From Oceanospirillum multiglobuliferum (lineage in GTDB: Bacteria; Pseudomonadota; Gammaproteobacteria; Pseudomonadales; Halomonadaceae): a stretch of 54,990 bases of DNA. Made by a program: the position numbers and the translations under genes. Where the stretch lies: positions 1-54,990 of the forward strand of contig NZ_FUXG01000021.1 of NCBI RefSeq assembly GCF_900167095.1, read 5' to 3'. Below the pieces are notes generated by a model. That model was given only the letters and a program-made list of their open reading frames with translations. It did not search any database and was not told the DNA's origin. Below, one piece after another: positions 49,116 to 54,990 of the stretch. The first letter of the stretch is position 1; each line of letters opens with the position of its first letter.

Positions 49116-49973
49116 CTAAGCCTTTTTTAGATGACTGGCGTGAAAGCTTAAATGCAGGTCAATAAAGCTGGCAATAAAGTAGTAGCTATGGTCATACCCC
49201 TGATGACGATAAAACTGTACAGGATAGTCGGCTTGTTGTGCCGCAGCTTGTAGCGCCTCTGGTTTTAGCTCTGTATGCAAAAATGAGTCATCTTCACCTT
49301 GATCAATGCGTATAGGTAATTTGATTAGCTTAGGCTGCGCCGCTGTTTGCTTGATCAGCTCGCAGCTGTCGTAAGCTCGCCAATGCTCAAGATTATTGCC
49401 TAAGTATGCACTGAATGCGGTTTGCCCCCAAGGGCAGTTCATTGGGTTGCTGATAGGGCTAAAAGCTGAGACGGCACAATATTGATCAGGGTTTCTCAAG
49501 GCAATAACAAGCGCACCATGCCCACCCATTGAGTGACCTGCAATAGAACGCTGTTGTGTGACTGGAAAGGTGGCCTCAATCAGACTTGGCAACTCCTGCA
49601 CAATATAATCGTACATTTGATAATGAGCCTGCCAAGGCTGCTCTGTAGCATTAAGATAAAAGCCCGCTCCTTGCCCAAGACTGTAACTGCTGTCGTCGGC
49701 AACCGCCTCTCCCCTTGGGCTAGTGTCAGGTGCCACAATGGCAATGCCTAGCTCGGCGGCCACTCTCTGTGCCCCTGCTTTTTGCATAAAGTTTTCATCG
49801 GTGCAAGTCAGGCCTGAAAGCCAATACAACACAGGGACTTTTTCGCCATTGTTTACTTGAGGCGGCAAGTAAATAGCAAAGCGCATCTCGCAGTTTAAAA
49901 CGGTTGATAGGTGACGATACTGCTTATGCCATCCGCCAAAGCTTTTGTTACAACTGATATTCTCAAGGCTCAT
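49116..49973 (-). CDS. fghA: S-formylglutathione hydrolase
   Basis: 285 aa, normal length. LYWLSGLTCTDENFMQKAGAQR in pieces (~45-65), the nucleophile motif GHSMGGHGAL (~146-155) and SPISNPMNCPWGQ are diagnostic of FghA/FrmB. The acid and His lie in DQGEDDSFL and GYDHSYYF. It hydrolyses S-formylglutathione to glutathione and formate, the second step of formaldehyde oxidation, after the dehydrogenase encoded 77 bases upstream. The ATG at 49973 follows AGGAG by six bases; a longer frame is rejected. Confidence 0.95.
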   Translation of the reverse strand: MSLENISCNKSFGGWHKQYRHLSTVLNCEMRFAIYLPPQVNNGEKVPVLYWLSGLTCTDENFMQKAGAQRVAAELGIAIVAPDTSPRGEAVADDSSYSLGQGAGFYLNATEQPWQAHYQMYDYIVQELPSLIEATFPVTQQRSIAGHSMGGHGALVIALRNPDQYCAVSAFSPISNPMNCPWGQTAFSAYLGNNLEHWRAYDSCELIKQTAAQPKLIKLPIRIDQGEDDSFLHTELKPEALQAAAQQADYPVQFYRHQGYDHSYYFIASFIDLHLSFHASHLKKA

Positions 49974-50050
49974 CACATACTCCTGCATCACCCTTAATCG
50001 TAAACACACGAAAAAAGGTGATGGTGCTGGAAAGGTATTGCAGGTTTGGG

Positions 50051-51241
<1,191 letters not shown>

Positions 51242-51333
51242 CTATAAAAATGATAATTGGCTTTTTTTGCAAATGACTTTTACTGTCGTGTAACAATACA
51301 ATTGCCCTTTACCACCAGCATAGCGAGTGAATC

Positions 51334-52230
51334 ATGACGCCAAAATGGGACGGTGTAAGTGAATTTGTCGCAGTAGTCGAAACAGGTAGTTTTACAGAAG
51401 CTGCCAAGCGTATGGCACTTTCAACCGCACAGATTAGCCGACAAGTGAGTCAGCTTGAACAACGCTTAGCAACCAAACTGTTGTATCGTACAACCCGCAA
51501 AGTTTCAGTAACCGAAGCAGGCCAGCTTTACTACCAACACTGTCGACAGGTATTAGAAGGTTTAGCAGAGGCAGAACGTGCGGTGGTACATTTGCAGGAT
51601 ACGCCAAGAGGCAAATTGAAAATCACCGCACCTATCACCTACGGTGAAAACATCATCGCCCCATTGCTGAATGACTTTGCCTTGCGCTACCCAGAGTTAG
51701 ATATTCAGCTGGTGCTTAGCAACCAACGCTTTGATCTGGTTGAACAAGGGTTTGACCTTGCCATCAGAATTGGCCGATTAGAAAACTCAAGCATGATCGC
51801 CAAACCGCTATCCATGCGTAGCCTTTATACCTGCGCGGCACCTGATTATCTTCGCCAGTACGGCGAGCCGCATACCTTGTCAGAACTGGCAAGGCATAAC
51901 TGCTTACTGGGCACCTTAGACTATTGGCGCTTTCAAGATGAACAAGCCAAACAAGAACATCACAAAGAGCGCAACCTACGGGTGAGTGGACGTCTAAGAT
52001 ACAACAGCGGCACCGCACTGTTAGATGCTGCTCTTAAAGGCCTTGGCATTGTTCAACTGCCTGATTTTTATGTACGAGATTATCTTGAACAAGGCTTATT
52101 AGTAGAGCTGCTACGTAACTATCAACCCATTGACGAGAATATTTGGGCGCTGTATCCGCATAACCGACAACTGTCGGCAAAAGTGAGATTATTGGTGGCG
52201 TTTTTAGAAGAAGCGTTACTCAGTAGATAA
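51334..52230 (+). CDS. LysR-family transcriptional regulator next to frmA
   Basis: 298 aa. The winged helix (~6-65: FVAVVETGSFTEAAKRMALSTAQISRQVSQLEQRL) and the effector domain (LKITAPITYGENIIAPLLNDF...) match the CrgA/AaeR-like LysR branch. It is divergent from frmA with 152 bases between, an arrangement in which LysR proteins commonly activate the formaldehyde genes. No clear palindrome was picked out in that gap. Confidence 0.92.
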   Translation: MTPKWDGVSEFVAVVETGSFTEAAKRMALSTAQISRQVSQLEQRLATKLLYRTTRKVSVTEAGQLYYQHCRQVLEGLAEAERAVVHLQDTPRGKLKITAPITYGENIIAPLLNDFALRYPELDIQLVLSNQRFDLVEQGFDLAIRIGRLENSSMIAKPLSMRSLYTCAAPDYLRQYGEPHTLSELARHNCLLGTLDYWRFQDEQAKQEHHKERNLRVSGRLRYNSGTALLDAALKGLGIVQLPDFYVRDYLEQGLLVELLRNYQPIDENIWALYPHNRQLSAKVRLLVAFLEEALLSR

Positions 52231-52699
52231 AGCGGGGTTTAAGGTCAGACGGCATGGCTTAGTGCAGAGTGCGTAATCAACGCAGTCTGTTAAACCTTTG
52301 GCTATAAGGTTGAGGAAAGAGTGTTGTTAGAACTACAGAAAAGAGAGTTTCATTATAAATAAATAGTGAATCAACTATTTGGTTTCACGTATCACACTGT
52401 TGGTGTTGGCAGAAAAACATATGTAGAGGTTGATTTACTTTAAATACTCTGAGTCAGTACGGGAAGCGATTTGCTCAGCAAGTGCGATTGGAATTGTACA
52501 TTGCCTTTCTCGAAAACTGACCATGGCCAAATTGCCAATGAAAATACATTGCTCAAGTTTCAATATTCGGGTACGTTGACGGCCTATTTGGCCTGCCGAT
52601 CTTTAGAGATACAATATGGTGAATAATCTCATTTAAGATAAGTTGTGCGGTTTATTTTTATTTTTTAGGCGTTGTATCTATATTTTTAAGGAGGAAGAA
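52231..52699. other. Gene-poor interval with degenerate sequence
   Basis: No gene is recognised. A 7-bp inverted repeat AAATAGT/ACTATTT is at 52361-52380. A short open stretch at about 52440-52520 reads ...YGKRFAQQVRLELYIAFLEN then stop; it lacks a start and I cannot place it, so it may be a gene remnant. The interval marks the passage from the frmA region to foreign-looking DNA. Confidence 0.5.
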
Positions 52700-53773
52700 T
52701 TGAAACTATCTGAACTTTTAAGAAAGGAAAATAATAATATAGATCTGTTTAGAGTTATTGCCGCAGTTATGGTTATATATGGCCATTCTTATGCTATTTC
52801 TCCTGAGGGAGGAAAGTTTGATTTAATTGGTGGTTTAATTGGTTATGACTATTCTGGCTCAATAGCTGTAAAGATTTTCTTTTTTCTTAGTGGGCTGGTT
52901 GTTACTAATTCTCTTCTTAATAATGGAGATTTAATTCGTTTTTTTATGTCTCGTGTTTTTAGAATTTGGCCTGCTCTTATATTGTCTAGTGTTTTGACAG
53001 CTTTTGTCATTGGGCCAATCCTGACATCATACTCTATCGCTGAATATTTTAGTAATAAGGAAGTATATAGCTATATCTTTAAAATATCAGTAATGAATAT
53101 TCAATTTACTCTTCCTGGCGTCTTTTACAATAACCCATATCCAAATGCAGTGAACGGGTCTCTGTGGACTATCCCGTATGAAGTGCTTGCGTATGTATTA
53201 CTATTTGTATTTCATGCTATTGGTGTGCTCAGCTCAAGAAAGTTAAGTGTAGCTATATTTGCTGTTATATTAATTGCGCCATTATTAAATTCAAAGGCAA
53301 TATTTCCTTGGATTGTATCAAATCATGAGGTTGATTTTCTGTCTCCATGCTTTGCATTTGGAGCGATTCTTGCACTGAATAAAGATCTGGTAGTAATGCG
53401 TTTTAGCTTGTGTGCAGGTTTTTTTGTACTTTATTTTTTGTTTTCAGATACTATTTATGCGCCATATTTGCTGTATGCATCAATATTCTTTTTTATACTT
53501 TATGTGTCGTCGAGAAGTTTGTTTTTAAAGCTTAAGCCTAAAGCTGATATATCTTATGGTGTTTATCTTTGGGGTTTTCCCGTCCAGCAGATTATGGTGT
53601 ACTATTTTAGCGGTCAGGGCGTTTTGTTTAATCAAGTAACATCAATATTAGCATCTCTTGCTCTTGGTTACTTATCTTGGCATTTATGTGAGAAGCACTT
53701 CATTAAATATGGTTCAAACCTGTCAACTTTTGTTAAAGGGCGGTTGCAGACTTTGGGGGCAATACCCCACTGA
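52700..53773 (+). CDS. Acyltransferase-3 family membrane protein
   Basis: 357 aa with about ten membrane segments. NIDLFRVIAAVMVIYGHSYAI (~12-30, in pieces) with the catalytic-type His, FFFLSGLVVTNSLL (~55-68), RVFRIWPAL (~83) and NGSLWTIPYEVLAY (~148) are hallmarks of O-acyltransferases that acetylate surface polysaccharides. Start is TTG at 52700, because AAGGAGG lies five bases before it; a longer frame lacks a ribosome site. The gene is clearly more AT-rich than its neighbours (many TTT, ATA, AAT codons), a sign of horizontal transfer. The function could be O-antigen or capsule modification. Confidence 0.88.
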   Translation: MKLSELLRKENNNIDLFRVIAAVMVIYGHSYAISPEGGKFDLIGGLIGYDYSGSIAVKIFFFLSGLVVTNSLLNNGDLIRFFMSRVFRIWPALILSSVLTAFVIGPILTSYSIAEYFSNKEVYSYIFKISVMNIQFTLPGVFYNNPYPNAVNGSLWTIPYEVLAYVLLFVFHAIGVLSSRKLSVAIFAVILIAPLLNSKAIFPWIVSNHEVDFLSPCFAFGAILALNKDLVVMRFSLCAGFFVLYFLFSDTIYAPYLLYASIFFFILYVSSRSLFLKLKPKADISYGVYLWGFPVQQIMVYYFSGQGVLFNQVTSILASLALGYLSWHLCEKHFIKYGSNLSTFVKGRLQTLGAIPH

Positions 53774-53810
53774 ACTGATGTGATTGCGTTATCACTTCGC
53801 TAATAAAAGG

Positions 53811-53955
53811 CGAGAGTCGAGTCGGTATTCCTCAAGTGGGTCGTTACTGGCAACATCATGCACAACTCTTTGGATAACGAGCTTGGTGAAATACCCTGTG
53901 CGGAGCTATATGCAGGGTGTTGTGGGGGCTGAGGACTAAAAAACTCGACTTATTC
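53811..53955 (+). mobile_element. Possible 3' remnant of a group II intron
   Basis: The stretch around 53890-53955 (TGCGGAGCTATATGCAGGG, then TGTTGTGGGGGCTGAGG, then CTCGACTTAT) resembles the end of bacterial group II introns: a domain V-like hairpin, a G.TGTGGGGG linker and a CTCGA.T end. ACCCTG/CAGGGT form the short stem. AGTCGAG (53815-53821) and CTCGACT (53944-53950) are a perfect inverted repeat enclosing the region. No reverse transcriptase gene is present. The call rests on recall of intron ends, without alignment. Confidence 0.3.
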
Positions 53956-53960
53956 GTAAC

Positions 53961-54494
53961 CTATTGAGTAAAAAGCTGTTCTACCGTATTCATTGGCAAG
54001 AACATACGAACTCGACAGTTATGCTCGCATAGAACCTCAAAGCCAAATTTCGTATAAAAGGCTTGGGCAGAGCTAGTCAGACAATCAACAACAATGGCAT
54101 ACGCTTTCATGTGATGATTGACTGCCCATAAGTACTTAAGTGCCCTAATTAGGCTAACCTTTCCCAAGCCAGAGCCGTGATACTCCTTATGTACGGCAAG
54201 CTGAGCAAGTAAGAATACAGGTATGGGATAACTAGGGAGCTTCTTTGAGAGTTGTACGGGTAAGGTTTCGCGGCTAATTGAACTTGCTGCCACACTGTAA
54301 AACGCACAAATCGCATACTTTTGATTGAGCAATGGCTGAAGACTAGGTAACACCATTGTCCGGCTAATACCCGCTTGCATATGTTTAGCCGCTTGAGTTT
54401 TGATAAACGTATTTAACTCTTGCTCACTACAATCAAAAGAATTGCGATCATGTTTCGATTTACTCAGTTCAACGAACGCCTTACCCCAACTCAC
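53961..54494 (-). CDS. GNAT-family acetyltransferase toxin (TacT/AtaT type)
   Basis: 177 aa. The order FVELSKSKHDRNSFDCSEQELNTFI at the N-terminus, HMQAGISRTMVL, ICAFYSVAASSI, PVFLLAQLAVHKEYHGSGLGKVSLIRAL (acetyl-CoA loop GSGLGK ~115) and AQAFYTKFGFEVL is that of toxins that acetylate the amino group of aminoacyl-tRNA. The start overlaps the antitoxin stop by four bases (ATGA). The toxin frame is intact, with the tyrosine in FYTKFGF kept. Its antitoxin has lost the N-terminus. Confidence 0.92.
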   Translation of the reverse strand: MSWGKAFVELSKSKHDRNSFDCSEQELNTFIKTQAAKHMQAGISRTMVLPSLQPLLNQKYAICAFYSVAASSISRETLPVQLSKKLPSYPIPVFLLAQLAVHKEYHGSGLGKVSLIRALKYLWAVNHHMKAYAIVVDCLTSSAQAFYTKFGFEVLCEHNCRVRMFLPMNTVEQLFTQ

Positions 54495-54688
54495 TTAATG
54501 CTACTCTCATCTGTAAATTTCGCCGCTTCAAGCAAAGCCTGATTGGGTGCTTTAGCTTTATCGCACGCATGCATAAATTTATCAAAGACGTTGTCCTTAA
54601 CAGCGATGCTCTCATGCTTTTCAATTACGTGCGTAGCGTCTTCGTCCATTAACCTAACTACATATTCAGTTAAACTTCTTAGCGGCAA
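54491..54688 (-). pseudogene. DUF1778 (TacA-like) antitoxin, N-terminally truncated by IS30 insertion
   Basis: About 63 codons match the C-terminal two-thirds of DUF1778 antitoxins: SLTEYVVRLMDEDATHVIE, then KDNVFDKFMHACDKAKAPN and ALLEAA. The usual N-terminal ribbon-helix-helix (about 25-30 residues) is missing; the sequence becomes IS-like immediately upstream and has stops. A start would be TTG at 54688 or an internal ATG at 54649. The toxin-binding C-terminal helix and tail appear intact, so neutralisation may persist while DNA binding and autorepression are lost. Confidence 0.85.
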
Positions 54689-54689
54689 A

Positions 54690-54990
54690 TTCTGAGTGCA
54701 ACACCTAATCCAATATCGGGTAAGGTGTTGTTATGACATACAAAGAACTCAACATAGAAGAGCGTGCCACTATTCAAATTGGCCTGCTTCACAATCTCAG
54801 TCTGCGAAGTATTGCTCGCCTACTTGATCGAAGCCCCTCAACAATCAGTCGAGAGATTCGTCGTAACCAGCTTGCCGATGGCCTATACGAAGCACCTAAG
54901 GCTCAAGCCAACCGTCAGGCTCGAAGAGTAGGCTGTCGACCAGTGAAAAAGCTTGCTCAGGGTAATGAACTGTTTGACCTCGTGATTTTG
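54690..54990 (+). mobile_element. IS30-family insertion sequence, left end (continues beyond window)
   Basis: The element starts at or near the antitoxin break (TCTGAGTGCAACACCT, ~54691-54706) and encodes an IS30-type transposase N-terminus. CAACACCT (54699-54706) and AGGTGTTG (54723-54730) form a perfect 8-bp inverted repeat just before the transposase ATG. The right end and target duplication are outside the window, so the exact left boundary is uncertain by a few bases. Confidence 0.85.
54733..54990 (+). CDS. IS30 family transposase, N-terminal part (partial)
   Basis: 86 codons are open to the window edge. The protein starts MTYKELNIEERATIQIGL, with a helix-turn-helix (SLRSIARLLDRSPSTISREIRR, in parts at ~23-45) typical of IS30 transposases. 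APKAQANRQARR follows. The DDE catalytic domain would lie beyond the window. The ATG lies two bases after an inverted repeat and close to the left terminal repeat, as usual for this family. Confidence 0.93.
   Translation, partial: MTYKELNIEERATIQIGLLHNLSLRSIARLLDRSPSTISREIRRNQLADGLYEAPKAQANRQARRVGCRPVKKLAQGNELFDLVIL

Noticed and set aside
52440-52520. Short open stretch ending YIAFLEN as a gene
   Set aside because: No start codon with a ribosome site and no recognisable family; treated as a possible remnant only.

Overview
The window reads as the chromosome of a moderate-GC (about 45%, by eye) gammaproteobacterium, most likely a marine Oceanospirillaceae-type organism. The 23S 3' end and 5S rRNA are of the Pseudomonas/Oceanospirillales type. 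The gene content (Liv-type aromatic-acid-like uptake, MCPs, syp-like genes, glutathione-dependent formaldehyde oxidation) fits that lifestyle. The genus cannot be fixed from the sequence alone.

Layout. 1-340: end of an rRNA operon (23S tail, 5S, strong terminator). 0.5-8.4 kb: two chemoreceptors (a soluble CZB type and a membrane type), a DUF748/AsmA-like protein, a lipoprotein and a MocR regulator. 8.7-12.2 kb: a fused indolepyruvate:ferredoxin oxidoreductase behind a three-copy operator. 12.4-16.5 kb: trhO, a luciferase-like monooxygenase, fpr, arfB and a Cys-rich mini-protein. 16.6-21.6 kb: an aspartate/asparagine module (Xre regulator, AGCS symporter, aspA, ansA) with a long inverted repeat between the regulator and the symporter.

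21.7-34.4 kb: a putative oxygen-dependent CoA-thioester catabolic island. It holds a LysR regulator, a hotdog thioesterase, a short thiolase-like protein, a DUF2889 protein, an adrenodoxin-type ferredoxin reductase and a PaaX-like repressor. Divergent from these are a PaaA-family diiron protein, an unrecognised partner protein and a five-gene Liv-type ABC importer. The last ATPase of the importer carries an N-terminal hemerythrin domain with a full set of candidate diiron ligands. An inverted repeat lies inside the -35/-10 spacer of the diiron gene. No CoA ligase or dedicated ferredoxin gene is in the window. I regard this island, and the hemerythrin-ABC ATPase fusion in particular, as the best candidate for an undescribed system: uptake and oxygenation of an unknown acid that may be coupled to O2 (or NO) sensing.

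34.5-37.6 kb: ordinary small genes (VF530 protein, esterase, TIGR02450 protein, lipocalin, DUF3365 haem protein) and one 89-bp REP-like palindrome. 37.7-48.2 kb: a compact seven-gene operon whose products match, domain for domain, Vibrio fischeri SypA, B, C, D, F, E and G (STAS, OmpA, SLBB exporter, CpsD-like ATPase, hybrid kinase, kinase-REC-PP2C switch, sigma-54 activator). The E and F genes are swapped and no glycosyltransferase genes follow. Upstream lie a sigma-54-like promoter and a perfect 9+9 palindrome suited to an enhancer site. The CpsD-like ATPase lacks the Walker A lysine.

48.4-52.2 kb: tag, fghA and frmA (formaldehyde detoxification) and a LysR regulator. 52.2 kb to the end is accessory DNA: a gene-poor stretch, an AT-rich acyltransferase gene, a possible group II intron 3' remnant, and a GNAT-toxin/DUF1778-antitoxin pair whose antitoxin has lost its N-terminal DNA-binding part at the boundary of an IS30-family element that runs off the window.
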